NCBI RefSeq assembly: GCF_000238335.3
Contig: NZ_AHCB03000009.1
Span: 1 to 26,684, forward strand
Length of the DNA stretch: 26,684 bases
Direction: 5' to 3'
Origin: Pseudoalteromonas marina
Lineage (GTDB): Bacteria; Pseudomonadota; Gammaproteobacteria; Enterobacterales; Alteromonadaceae
Shown: piece by piece, positions 8,716-17,190 of the stretch
Position numbering within the stretch: the first letter of the stretch is position 1
Layout of the letters: each line of letters begins with the position of its first letter
Notes under the pieces: model-generated
What the model was told of the DNA's origin: nothing
Databases searched by the model: none
Seen by the model: the letters and a program-made list of their open reading frames with translations, nothing else
Position numbers and translations under genes: made by a program

Positions 8716-10146
8716 CTATCGCGCTCTAAAAAAGTTGCTCGATTGCGAAATTGTTTCATCCGGTTCATTAACTGGCGACAATACAAAATTAAACTCTGTT
8801 ATAGGCGCTTTTAAGTCATAAGGGTCCATAACGAGTGATAATGGCACATTATGCGATTGACCTGCTTGAACAGTAAATACTTGTTTACCTATGTATTTAA
8901 AGTTTTCTAGCCCTGCCACTTTAATGTTAAAGGTTTGCTCATATTGCGCCTTATTGATGACCTTTAAGGTATATGTGTTTTCAACCAAGCCATTAAAGTC
9001 GACACGATATAGCTGATTTCGATCACGAATAATATCAAAGTCCATTGGTTTACGCAGTGCAATATTTGTAACAAGCGCGCCTGTTAGCAACACTAGTATG
9101 ACCGTATACCCAATAATTTTGGCTCGTAGAGGATTGGTTTTATTTTCTGGCGTCTCAAGATTACGTTCTGTGGTATACGAAATTAACCCCCGCGGGTACT
9201 CCATTTTATCCATTACGCCGTCACACGCATCAATACACGCACCACAATTTATACACTCAGCCTGCAAACCGTTTCTTATATCAATGCCTGTTGGGCAGAC
9301 TTGTACACATAGGTTACAGTCAATACAGTCACCTATTTCTAAATCTGCGTGGGCAACCTTACGTGAGCGAGGGCCTCGGCTTTCACCTCGGCTTTCATCA
9401 TAGGTTACTGTGTAGGTATCTTTATCAAACATTGCTGACTGAAAACGTGAGTAGGGACAGATATGCAAACACATAATTTCACGCATCCAGCCTGCATTGC
9501 CATATGTACACACAGCAAATACTAAAATGCTCACTAGCGCATAACCGCCAACATTAAAGGTTATAAAATCAGGGAGTAGCTCTCTTATCGGTGTGAAGTA
9601 ACCAACAAACGAAATAGAAGTATACAAAGAAAACAACACCCAGCTGGAATGCTTAGCCGCTTTTCGCCAGAACTTGTCAAAGTCCATAGGCCGTTGATCG
9701 AGCTTTTTACGTTGATTTGCTGTGCCTTCAAGTTTTTCTTCAAACCAGATGAAAATGAAGGTCCATACTGTTTGAGGACAAGTATATCCGCACCAGACTC
9801 GTCCATAAAATGTAGTTACCAAAAACAGCGCAAAAGCCGCCAGCATGAATATAAACGCCAGTATGGTGAAGTCTTGAGGCCATAAAGTTAGACCAAAAAT
9901 ATTGTATTTTTGTGCTATTAAATCAAATAGCACGGCTTGCTGGCCGTTAAAGTTTATCCATGGCAAAACCATAAATGCGAGCATGCCTAAAAAACCAATG
10001 CGCTGTCTTAGTAATTGGTGAAGACCTTTTACGGCTCTCACATAAATGCGGTTACGGGGGTTAAATCTATCATCTTGACGGCTTAAATCCGGCTTTTGAA
10101 TTTTTACCTCAACAGGAATGTTTTTTACTTTAATCTGTTTGTCCAT
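8716..10146 (-). CDS. ccoG: cbb3 oxidase assembly protein CcoG (FixG/RdxA family)
   Basis: A 476-residue inner-membrane iron-sulfur protein. Membrane helices are visible at about 51-66, 92-113, 170-185, 200-213 and 343-364. Two 4Fe-4S ferredoxin motifs follow: Cys274/277/280/284 and Cys298/301/304/308. CxxxCP motifs occur at Cys119-Cys123 and Cys226-Cys230. The C-terminal 100 residues form the immunoglobulin-like FixG domain. The family is reported to reduce Cu(II) for insertion into cbb3-type cytochrome oxidase. The usual partners ccoNOQP, ccoH, ccoI and ccoS are not adjacent here, so the gene is unlinked to the oxidase operon in this window. No clear FNR box was found upstream. Confidence 0.95.
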   Translation of the reverse strand: MDKQIKVKNIPVEVKIQKPDLSRQDDRFNPRNRIYVRAVKGLHQLLRQRIGFLGMLAFMVLPWINFNGQQAVLFDLIAQKYNIFGLTLWPQDFTILAFIFMLAAFALFLVTTFYGRVWCGYTCPQTVWTFIFIWFEEKLEGTANQRKKLDQRPMDFDKFWRKAAKHSSWVLFSLYTSISFVGYFTPIRELLPDFITFNVGGYALVSILVFAVCTYGNAGWMREIMCLHICPYSRFQSAMFDKDTYTVTYDESRGESRGPRSRKVAHADLEIGDCIDCNLCVQVCPTGIDIRNGLQAECINCGACIDACDGVMDKMEYPRGLISYTTERNLETPENKTNPLRAKIIGYTVILVLLTGALVTNIALRKPMDFDIIRDRNQLYRVDFNGLVENTYTLKVINKAQYEQTFNIKVAGLENFKYIGKQVFTVQAGQSHNVPLSLVMDPYDLKAPITEFNFVLSPVNEPDETISQSSNFFRAR

Positions 10147-10435
10147 CGAAGTTCCTCAACACCGCTTGGAAAATAAAAGCTGAGCACTAATCAAATGCTC
10201 TATACTCATAGTGTAGCAAGTAACTTGCTAAGTAAGACTTGTTTAATGAATCATAAATTAAATACTTTCAGATATTTCAGAAATATCTAACTTTTGTTAG
10301 TTATTATATCAATATTGGCTAAAATTACTGGTATAGATTACAACTAATTTATTCATCTCAGTTACTTGCTTTTAAAAGGCAGTTTATTACACTGCTTGAT
10401 AATTCAACCCTATTTAGATCAAGGTTTACGTATCC
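10147..10435. promoter_or_regulatory. divergent intergenic region of ccoG and the 10436 gene
   Basis: This 289-nt A/T-rich region separates two divergent genes and must hold both promoters. A 17-nt dyad, TAGCAAGTaACTTGCTA, lies at 10214-10230, and one of its half-sites (ACTTGCT) recurs at 10364-10370. No confident -35/-10 pair or FNR box was assigned. The dyad could bind a regulator, but none is known to me for it. Confidence 0.4.
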
Positions 10436-10795
10436 ATGAAGAAGTTTATTATTTTGATAATTGTGATCCTTGCGTTTTTTACCATTGATCATCCACTTGT
10501 AAAAGAACCACGCGAAAAGCTATTAGGCGAAGGTATTGGCTTTTTAAGTGATGCAAGTAAAGTAAATAGAAGCCCTGCTGCTAATTTAGCAAAAAACAGA
10601 ATTAGTCATGAGCTAACACTTTCAAGCTCAGAAAAAGAATACGTAGAAAAAACATTCACCACTGATGACGCAGTTCAGCTATTTAATTTGCGCTACTGTC
10701 GTGAACGCGACTTAAACCTTTACTTCTACGCTGAACGCTTAAATAAAGTGTGTAAAATAGTGTCTGAATCACTCGAGCAAAAACGGGCTAAATAA
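10436..10795 (+). CDS. hypothetical protein with N-terminal membrane anchor
   Basis: I do not recognise this 119-residue protein. Residues 3-17 (KFIILIIVILAFFTI) are strongly hydrophobic and form either a signal anchor or an uncleaved signal peptide. The rest is polar and predicted helical, with two cysteines (in LRYCRERD and LNKVCKIV), so it is probably exposed to the periplasm. A weak AAGG lies 11 nt before the ATG. Its TAA overlaps the ATG of the next gene by one base (TAATG), so the two are likely translated as a unit. Codon use resembles its neighbours, which argues for a resident gene. Confidence 0.75.
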   Translation: MKKFIILIIVILAFFTIDHPLVKEPREKLLGEGIGFLSDASKVNRSPAANLAKNRISHELTLSSSEKEYVEKTFTTDDAVQLFNLRYCRERDLNLYFYAERLNKVCKIVSESLEQKRAK

Positions 10796-11001
10796 TGGAC
10801 TTTTCTAATTTAAACAAAAAAACCAGTGATTCGTTTCACAAGCAACGTAATATGCTTAAACAGTTAGCACAAGGTAAAACGCTAAAATGCGAAAAATGTA
10901 ATACGGTACTCACACTCGATTTAGCCACCAGCGAAGTGGGAAAAGGCGTGGTGAAGTGCAAGCAAGGCTGCACAGATATTATTTTAGATCTTGGCGCTTG
11001 A
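10795..11001 (+). CDS. small zinc-ribbon-like protein
   Basis: A 68-residue protein with four cysteines in two pairs: Cys32-x2-Cys35 and Cys55-x3-Cys59. This is a likely zinc ribbon in which LKCEKCNTVLTLDL and VVKCKQGCTDI form the two knuckles. The first 28 residues are basic and helical. There is no signal peptide, so it is probably cytoplasmic. It overlaps the upstream membrane-anchored gene by one base. I do not recognise the family. A structural or nucleic-acid-binding role is possible but only a guess. The ribbon and the coupling make it credible as a gene despite its size. Confidence 0.7.
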   Translation: MDFSNLNKKTSDSFHKQRNMLKQLAQGKTLKCEKCNTVLTLDLATSEVGKGVVKCKQGCTDIILDLGA

Positions 11002-11040
11002 TATTAATTAAAGCGCCATTATTAAAAAGTTTAACGCTAA

Positions 11041-11628
11041 CTACTCGTCCCAGCCATCATCGTTATACAAACCACTATTGAGCGCCACTATTTCTACTAG
11101 CTCTGCAAAACCAAGTGCAAAATCCCCCATAAGGTCATATTGTTGCTCACACAACTGCAATGTATTCATTGAATTTTGTGATGCTATTTGAGAGATAAGC
11201 TGTGTATCTAATGCAAAAAAGCTGAGGGTTGCTTGTGCGGTTTCTAAGGCCTCTTTGTACTGTGCATCTAACTTCGTTGCTGCTAATAGCTTTTGCGTGT
11301 AAGCATTACTTGCTGTTAAAAAGCCTTGGCTCCACTGCGAGCAAAATGCACTGTCGTACTGTGGTGGCAGTTTATAACCTACTTCAAACACCTGTTCACT
11401 TATTTGATGGTAAAACGCCATAAATAAAAATAGCGTTTCTTCATCTAATTCGTTTGCTGAATTATTGAGTATCACATCAACCCATTCGTGCACATCAAGA
11501 GGGTCGGGTGAACATATAACGCCAAACAAATAACCTTGGCTTTGTTCAAAGGTCATGGCTTGAGGTTGGGTATTTAAAAATGTGCTGAGCTGCTTAGCAT
11601 GCAGCTCAGTGAATTGCGGTAGTTGCAT
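11041..11628 (-). CDS. UPF0149 (YgfB/YecA-like) family protein
   Basis: A 195-residue acidic, all-helical cytoplasmic protein. The segments TFEQSQGYLFGVICSP, an internal SQGFLTA and the C-terminal LGFAELVEIV match the YgfB/YecA (UPF0149) family. The C-terminal SEC-C metal-binding tail seen in some YecA proteins is absent. The function of the family is not well established. It starts 22 nt after gspN with an AAAGAG ribosome-binding site, so it is probably the last gene of the secretion operon transcript. That may be operon accident rather than function. It converges with the small genes at 10436-11001. Confidence 0.8.
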   Translation of the reverse strand: MQLPQFTELHAKQLSTFLNTQPQAMTFEQSQGYLFGVICSPDPLDVHEWVDVILNNSANELDEETLFLFMAFYHQISEQVFEVGYKLPPQYDSAFCSQWSQGFLTASNAYTQKLLAATKLDAQYKEALETAQATLSFFALDTQLISQIASQNSMNTLQLCEQQYDLMGDFALGFAELVEIVALNSGLYNDDGWDE

Positions 11629-11650
11629 TAAAACTCTTTATATCAAAACA

Positions 11651-12409
11651 TTAAAAATTGAGCGGGTAACGACCTTGGCTATCTGGTCGGCCTAAAAACT
11701 TAACCGCATCGTGAACATCTTTCGGTAAGCTAGCATCTGGTTTTACATACCCTGCTACGCTAAAGTCAAAGTTAGCTTTAAGAGTGGCATCGGCTTCAAG
11801 CCCGAGGGTGTTATCAGGGTCGATTAATATTGCCACATCGCCCGACTTACAGCTTAACTTGCCAGCCAGAGGCCCTATATTAAACCAACCATTTAAGCCT
11901 TGCACGTCGATATTTGGGCTCGCTATTTCACCCTTTAATGATTCACAGTAAGGAGCACCAGAGGTGTATTCATCTAGCTCAAGTATTACACGCCCCTTTG
12001 CTGTAACAGGTAATGGTAACTGAACTCGTTGCATAGCTCGCTCTACCGTTGAGCGAACTAAACCATCTGTTACTTTTAAAGTATGATTAAACAATCCATA
12101 GCTGACGGTTGCATATCCCGATATATCGGTGCGTTCGCGAGCATTTCCAAACTTTATATTAGTATTTAAATTGCCAGTAAATAATGCCCAACCGGCGATA
12201 TCCCAGCGCACATTGTTTAACTGCTCGCCATCAAAACGAACTTGCATTAATTGGCCTTGCCATACAGTGCCTACCGCCTGCCCTACTTCTAACTGCTTAG
12301 GAAAATGAGGTTTTGCTAAATCAAGCGCGATAGCAGCGGGTAATTTAATAATACAAAACACAATAAAACTAATTAAAAAGACAGCCGATAATATAATTAT
12401 TCTTTTCAT
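11651..12409 (-). CDS. gspN: type II secretion system protein N
   Basis: A 252-residue protein with one N-terminal membrane helix (about 4-24) and a beta-rich periplasmic part. The opening LPAAIALDLAKP and the internal VGTVWQGQ are typical of GspN. A pair of cysteines (in APYCESLKG and GKLSCKSGD) could form a disulfide, which would suit the DsbA system encoded nearby. GspN is an accessory T2SS component of unclear role that is missing from many systems. It follows gspM by 3 nt and ends the gsp series. Confidence 0.92.
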   Translation of the reverse strand: MKRIIILSAVFLISFIVFCIIKLPAAIALDLAKPHFPKQLEVGQAVGTVWQGQLMQVRFDGEQLNNVRWDIAGWALFTGNLNTNIKFGNARERTDISGYATVSYGLFNHTLKVTDGLVRSTVERAMQRVQLPLPVTAKGRVILELDEYTSGAPYCESLKGEIASPNIDVQGLNGWFNIGPLAGKLSCKSGDVAILIDPDNTLGLEADATLKANFDFSVAGYVKPDASLPKDVHDAVKFLGRPDSQGRYPLNF

Positions 12410-12412
12410 TTA

Positions 12413-12886
12413 TTAATTCTCTAATACCAAACGGCTTACTCTTACATAACCCGATTTATCGTCGCGACTTAAATCTAAGTTTTCGATTTTTAAACCATGC
12501 TGATTCACTAATTCATCGAGCCATTCTACTAGTTTATTAAACTCTACTGAGTCGAGCGTTAAACGCAGCGAACCATCACTAGGCTGCATTTTACTAATAT
12601 TGATTTGATAGCGACTGCGGGTAGAGTTAACCACTTGGCTTAGATTTTGACTACTCGCAACACGCGTATTACCCGCTGCTTTTAGCTTTACTATGCTTTC
12701 GTCAACCCACACGAGCAAAGCCTGTTGCTTAATTTTCGATTGTTCCGCTTTTGTTATGGCGTTATTTAACGGCCTGAATATCCCCATCACAAGAATAAAA
12801 ATAACAAATATACCACCAGCAACCATAATAAGTTGCTGCTCTTGTTCTTTTAAAGAACGCCAGTATTTTATCGCTTGTGCTTTCAT
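12413..12886 (-). CDS. gspM: type II secretion system protein M
   Basis: A 157-residue inner-membrane protein. A cytoplasmic N-terminus with WRSLKEQEQQL precedes one membrane helix at about 19-37. A periplasmic ferredoxin-like domain follows, with VEFNKLVEWLDEL near the end. GspM partners GspL in the inner-membrane platform and links it to the pseudopilus. It overlaps gspL by 4 nt (ATGA), which implies translational coupling to its partner. Confidence 0.95.
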   Translation of the reverse strand: MKAQAIKYWRSLKEQEQQLIMVAGGIFVIFILVMGIFRPLNNAITKAEQSKIKQQALLVWVDESIVKLKAAGNTRVASSQNLSQVVNSTRSRYQINISKMQPSDGSLRLTLDSVEFNKLVEWLDELVNQHGLKIENLDLSRDDKSGYVRVSRLVLEN

Positions 12887-14091
12887 GCAGCACCTCGCAA
12901 TTTAATCTCACCTACCACAAAATCACCATCGTTATTTAAAGACCCTTGCTCTACCGTTAAGCCTTGCTTTTCAAGTATGGTTTTTACTTTACCAAAGGTT
13001 TGAAAGTCTTTAGCACGCGCGCGAATACGTAACTCGTTTCTTCGCTTGTCGTAACGTAACGTTTCTGGTGTGAACTCATTCACTTGTGAAAATACATCAA
13101 CCAAATTAGTCGTCAGCTCTAAAAAACCGGATTCATCAGAGCCTTCTATTCTATCTAATGCGCCTTTAATCTGATTTTTTATCAAATTAGGGTGCACTTT
13201 AGATCCGGGGAATGCTGTCTGGTATCGCTCAACTACTTGGTTTTTTACTATATCGACCTGAGAATTAAGCTGTTGCAACTCAATTGCCTTTATAACTAAA
13301 GTAGAGCCCAATGCGACGGCTGTAAAAATTGCCGCGCCTTTCCAGTAACCCCACCAGAGCGCGCTCTTCTTTTTAAGCTGGTAAACACCTTGGCGAAGGT
13401 TGAATTTAACGTTATTTAATTGCTTAGCAAATAAAGCTAACGGGAGATCGTACTGACTTGTTTGCGCTTGTAAATTCGTCCCCTCTGGGAAGTCTTCCGC
13501 TGGGCTAAAGTGTTTAACCTCAGGGTTACCTAACGCAGTCAAGTAACCTGACAACCAGCTTAATTCAACCGCACTAATATGCCATGCCCCTTGCTTAAAC
13601 AGCCACTGCTGATTGAGCTCTATAGCACTAGCCTCTCCCTCACCTACAGAGGGTAACAACAGTGCATCAGGTAATATTTTATAAACAGGCAGCTCATGTT
13701 CCACAAACAACGCGAGCCATTGCTCAAACCATTCGCGGTCAGTCATAGCAACCTGAATAGCATGCTGCTCACCAACCATGGTTGCTTCGCCTATAGCTAT
13801 ATACAAATCGTCTACATCGCAGGCTATATCTTCTTCAAGCATGTAAGGGAGTGCTTGCTCTAATTTGCGATTCCACTTTGTGGGTAGTGTTACCGTTTTT
13901 AATTGCACTTGATCGCTTGGCAATAAAACAACCACCTCCCTGTTGGCTGCTTTTTCACTTAATTCATTCAAATTGCCTGCGCTTGATAGCTCACCACTGG
14001 CTATTATTTCTTGTTCTTGTGGTGAATATACAAGCCAATTTAATCGTTCTTGTTGGGTTTGACCCGTACGGATCAACAATATTTCTGTCAC
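12883..14091 (-). CDS. gspL: type II secretion system protein L
   Basis: A 402-residue bitopic inner-membrane protein. The cytoplasmic domain (about 1-240) is actin-like and binds the GspE ATPase. The family signature NLRQGVY sits at 231-237. One membrane helix follows at about 252-270, and the periplasmic part has a ferredoxin-like fold. The start is a GTG at 14091 that overlaps the gspK stop by 4 nt (GTGA). The opening TEILLIRTG fits the first beta strand expected of the family, which supports this start. Confidence 0.95.
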   Translation of the reverse strand: MTEILLIRTGQTQQERLNWLVYSPQEQEIIASGELSSAGNLNELSEKAANREVVVLLPSDQVQLKTVTLPTKWNRKLEQALPYMLEEDIACDVDDLYIAIGEATMVGEQHAIQVAMTDREWFEQWLALFVEHELPVYKILPDALLLPSVGEGEASAIELNQQWLFKQGAWHISAVELSWLSGYLTALGNPEVKHFSPAEDFPEGTNLQAQTSQYDLPLALFAKQLNNVKFNLRQGVYQLKKKSALWWGYWKGAAIFTAVALGSTLVIKAIELQQLNSQVDIVKNQVVERYQTAFPGSKVHPNLIKNQIKGALDRIEGSDESGFLELTTNLVDVFSQVNEFTPETLRYDKRRNELRIRARAKDFQTFGKVKTILEKQGLTVEQGSLNNDGDFVVGEIKLRGAA

Positions 14092-15074
14092 TGTACGCCT
14101 CCAAATTTTCGCGCCAGTATCGTTACTTCGCCGTCTTTGGCGTGCAGTAAGGTGGTCATCGAAAAACGCAGATCTACAAAGTTTGCCTGCGTTTGTAATT
14201 TAAAATATTCGCTTTTAATACTAAATAAGTCTTTCACTGATTCAGTGTTTGTACCGCCTTGTTGCTGTACCTGTTCAAAAAATTCTTCTAAAGAATCAAA
14301 ACCTGTTTGTGGCCTTGCAGCAATAACAGCCTCTGCAGCCGACAAACTTAAATTATCCATCAGCGCGCTTAGTAGTAAAGCCTGTTCTGGTGCTATTGTA
14401 TTAATGTTAATTAAAAGCTGAGTGCTCCCCGGAATAACACACACATAAGGCAGTACTTTTTCCATTACTAGCGGGTTAAAGCCTTTTACCAAGCGAAGTT
14501 CCGATGGAGATGCAAATAAACTATTAGCAGTCATATACGGAAATTTACGAGATAAGTACTCTCCCTCTTCAGCACCTGAGCGATAGGTTATGCTATTTTC
14601 ATCCAGCCAGTCGAACACGCTATCAGCCATTGCTTCTTCCGATTCATCCGCTGGTAAATCTTCTATATTTTCAAGTAAGGCAAACAGTGCTTTGTGTGCA
14701 GGGTTTGTTTTGTCAGCACTATTTGTATCGGGTTCAATCGCTATGGCGTTTAAATTTAAACATGATTGCAAGTCAGTAATTGAACCACTTAATGTGCCGT
14801 TATCAACTGGGTATGCTGCGTTCCCTTGTGTTGCCCATACTTGATCAAGCGTTGTTTTATCTGGGTCATCTTTTTTGCTTTGAATGAGCCCTTTAATGGC
14901 CAACTCTTCAGCACCGTAGGCATACCATTTTGCTTGTTGGTGACCTTGTAAATTAGTACTTTTTTGCACTTGCACCATTAAATTAGCACTCATTTCTACG
15001 GCTAAAATAGCAGCTAATGCAACAATAAATAACACAATAACCAGCGCTGCTCCGCGCGAAGACTGCCTACCCAT
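14088..15074 (-). CDS. gspK: type II secretion system minor pseudopilin K
   Basis: A 328-residue minor pseudopilin, the large tip subunit. The prepilin leader is MGRQSSRG, cleaved after Gly8, followed by a hydrophobic helix at about 9-30. It lacks the Glu at mature position 5 that the other pseudopilins have; that position is Ile, as usual for GspK. The large globular domain contains SCLNLNAI and a helix-hairpin-helix-like segment. GspK caps the pseudopilus with GspI and GspJ. It overlaps gspJ by 8 nt and gspL by 4 nt. Confidence 0.96.
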   Translation of the reverse strand: MGRQSSRGAALVIVLFIVALAAILAVEMSANLMVQVQKSTNLQGHQQAKWYAYGAEELAIKGLIQSKKDDPDKTTLDQVWATQGNAAYPVDNGTLSGSITDLQSCLNLNAIAIEPDTNSADKTNPAHKALFALLENIEDLPADESEEAMADSVFDWLDENSITYRSGAEEGEYLSRKFPYMTANSLFASPSELRLVKGFNPLVMEKVLPYVCVIPGSTQLLININTIAPEQALLLSALMDNLSLSAAEAVIAARPQTGFDSLEEFFEQVQQQGGTNTESVKDLFSIKSEYFKLQTQANFVDLRFSMTTLLHAKDGEVTILARKFGGVQ

Positions 15075-15681
15075 TACTTCTACTTCCTTGCCCAGGAACT
15101 AAAAATACACGACGAATAGGTTCGGCCTCTATTTGTTGTAAAGTAACCGCAACCGCTTTAGGCAATGCTTTTACTTCCCATTGTTCTTGCCACTTATTGT
15201 CACTGTCTAAAAATTCAAACTTAAGCTCTTCGACGTTTTCTAATACCTGCTGTACACGTGGCTCCATATTATCAAGCTGATCAACGTACACGCGATACAC
15301 ACGCTCAAGATTATCATCTATGACCCTATATCCAACAGCCTGCAGCTCTGACCTAGGCAATAAATTTATTGGGTTTATCCAACCGTCTCTTACAAATGCA
15401 ATGCCGTCATATTGGCTTTCAAGCACATAACGCCCTGCTAATAAATAATATTCTTGTACGTCACCAGACTCGTTTCTAACTGCACGTTTAGTCATTTGGC
15501 TAAAGTCTTGGTCCATAAGTCTAAACGTTGTTTGTAAGCCATTAAGTTCCGCTATTTTTTCGTCCGATGCGTCTTTTGCTTTAGTTGTGCTGTCTAGTAT
15601 TTGGTGCGTAGAAATAACAACAAAAGCTAAAATCCCCAAAGCAACCATTACTTCAAGCAATGTAAATCCGCGCTGCTTCAC
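15067..15681 (-). CDS. gspJ: type II secretion system minor pseudopilin J
   Basis: A 204-residue minor pseudopilin with leader MKQRG, cleavage before Phe6, the motif FTLLEVMVALGILAF with Glu at mature position 5, and a beta-rich head. It forms the tip complex with GspI and GspK. The start is a GTG at 15681, immediately after the gspI stop with no spacer. No ATG would keep the prepilin leader intact, so GTG is secure. Confidence 0.96.
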   Translation of the reverse strand: MKQRGFTLLEVMVALGILAFVVISTHQILDSTTKAKDASDEKIAELNGLQTTFRLMDQDFSQMTKRAVRNESGDVQEYYLLAGRYVLESQYDGIAFVRDGWINPINLLPRSELQAVGYRVIDDNLERVYRVYVDQLDNMEPRVQQVLENVEELKFEFLDSDNKWQEQWEVKALPKAVAVTLQQIEAEPIRRVFLVPGQGSRSNG

Positions 15682-16056
15682 TTACTTTTTACCTTTATTT
15701 AAATACGTTGAAAGCTCATAGACTGACTGTTCGTACTTTTCATCGATAAATACATTTATGGTTAATTTAACAAAGCTTTTATCTGCAGTGGGCACAACCT
15801 CTTGCTGCCAAAACCATTCAACACCACCCATAACCTCACTACCACGTAAGTTATTTTTACCTTGCCATTGCTCGCCTTTTACCCGTTGTTCAATAATGAC
15901 ATTTTCAGCAACCCATGAGGCATATGTTTGTTCTTCAATTGTTGTTAAGTGATGAATATGCTCGCCTGTGGCTTGCATTGCTGCAATACCCGCCATTGCA
16001 CAAATACTCAAAGCAACAAGTACTTCTAACAAGGTAAAGCCTTTACTTAATGTCAT
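15682..16056 (-). CDS. gspI: type II secretion system minor pseudopilin I
   Basis: A 124-residue minor pseudopilin. The leader is MTLSKG, followed by FTLLEVLVALSICAMAGIA with Glu at mature position 5. The mature protein is short, as is typical for GspI, which nucleates the pseudopilus tip. Its ATG overlaps the gspH stop (TAATG) and its stop abuts the gspJ GTG. Confidence 0.96.
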   Translation of the reverse strand: MTLSKGFTLLEVLVALSICAMAGIAAMQATGEHIHHLTTIEEQTYASWVAENVIIEQRVKGEQWQGKNNLRGSEVMGGVEWFWQQEVVPTADKSFVKLTINVFIDEKYEQSVYELSTYLNKGKK

Positions 16057-16640
16057 TACTCTGGCTCTCTTCTTAAATTTACTGGTGCTGTAAATTCACC
16101 CTCAATAAAGTAAACAGGGTCACTTTGATCTTTTAGCTCAAGAATTAACTGAAATGCGCTTACTTCGCCCGACGATAAAATAAGTACTTGAGGTATTTTA
16201 AGCTTTTTAAGTTCGAGTAAGCTATCGTCTTCACCACCACTCATAAGCTCTCGCCAATTAGACTGTTCAAGTAGATTATCTTGAGCCCATGCAAGGTCTT
16301 CTAAGTTGAGGGTAAGCTTTAGTCGTGGCTCCAACTCTATGGGTTTAAATAACTCCTCCCTATCAAAGGTTACCCATTTTCCCCCATCAAATACCAAGTA
16401 TTCTAGGGTATTTTTTTCAACGAGTAAGCCAAGCTCTACCTGATTTAAAATTGCAAATTCTGACGCCATATTAATGGTGGTATGCAACCTAAGCGCTTGA
16501 GCATCTAACTCATCTTCAGCGCCGCCATCTAAGCTGTATACCACCATTTTTGTTGTAAAAGCGATAACCACTAATACAACTAAAATCTCGATTAAGCTAA
16601 AACCCTTTTTCTTGTGCATTGATTGAAGACCTACGTTCAT
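16056..16640 (-). CDS. gspH: type II secretion system minor pseudopilin H
   Basis: A 194-residue minor pseudopilin. The prepilin leader ends at Gly13, followed by FSLIEILVVLVVIAF with Glu at mature position 5. The start at 16640 has GAAGG six nt upstream. The alternative ATG at 16619 has a poorly spaced site but would give a shorter leader of six residues, so it remains possible. GspH joins the GspG shaft to the GspIJK tip. It lies 49 nt after gspG, one of the larger gaps in the operon. Confidence 0.95.
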   Translation of the reverse strand: MNVGLQSMHKKKGFSLIEILVVLVVIAFTTKMVVYSLDGGAEDELDAQALRLHTTINMASEFAILNQVELGLLVEKNTLEYLVFDGGKWVTFDREELFKPIELEPRLKLTLNLEDLAWAQDNLLEQSNWRELMSGGEDDSLLELKKLKIPQVLILSSGEVSAFQLILELKDQSDPVYFIEGEFTAPVNLRREPE

Positions 16641-16689
16641 AGTAAGCCTTCAACAAGTACATTTAGGTTAAGCCCAGTATACTGACTCA

Positions 16690-17112
16690 TTACTGCTTTT
16701 CTTCATCCCAGTTACCAATGTCGTCGTCGGTACCGACTTCACCGTCTGGTCCCATAGAGAAAATATCAAATTTACCAATTTCACCTGGGCTTATTAATAA
16801 GTATGTATTACCCCATGGATCTTCTGGTAATTCGCTGATAAAGCCGCCATCAGGAAAACGTTTAGGAACAGGTTCAATAGACGTTTTAGTCACTAACGCT
16901 TCAAGACCTTGCTCTGTGCTTGGATAACTTTTATTTTTAAGCTTGTATAAGCTCATCGCATCTTCAAGCTGCTGAATATCTAAATGCGCTTTATCAATAG
17001 CGGCCTCTTCTTGTTGGCCCATAATATTTGGCGCAACAATAGACATAATCATCCCGATGATAACCAGTACCACCATTACTTCTAGTAAAGAAAAACCTGA
17101 TTGTTTGTTCAC
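16690..17112 (-). CDS. gspG: type II secretion system major pseudopilin G
   Basis: A 140-residue major pseudopilin, the shaft subunit of the pseudopilus. The leader is MNKQSG, followed by FSLLEVMVVLVIIGMIM with Glu at mature position 5. The C-terminal part has PSTEQGLEALV, EDPWGNTY and the calcium-site loop SMGPDGEVGTDDDIGNW, all classical for GspG. The start is a GTG at 17112 with AGGT six nt upstream. GspO, needed to cleave and methylate it, is not in the window. The 78-nt gap from gspF is the largest in the operon and could hold a processing site that raises GspG output. Confidence 0.98.
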   Translation of the reverse strand: MNKQSGFSLLEVMVVLVIIGMIMSIVAPNIMGQQEEAAIDKAHLDIQQLEDAMSLYKLKNKSYPSTEQGLEALVTKTSIEPVPKRFPDGGFISELPEDPWGNTYLLISPGEIGKFDIFSMGPDGEVGTDDDIGNWDEEKQ

Positions 17113-17190
17113 GTAATTACCTCATTATTCTAAAAACACTAAGCAAAAATGGTTTAGGTAAAACCATTAATATATAAAAACTATTTAAAT

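Noticed and set aside
10147..10435. FNR/ANR box for ccoG
   Set aside because: Only half-sites such as TTGAT were found; no TTGAT-N4-ATCAA arrangement is present.
10993..11017. Hairpin GGCGCTT/AAGCGCC between the zinc-ribbon gene and the UPF0149 gene
   Set aside because: It has a 7-bp stem with an 11-nt loop, overlaps the stop codon and has no T-run on either strand, so it is too weak to call a terminator.
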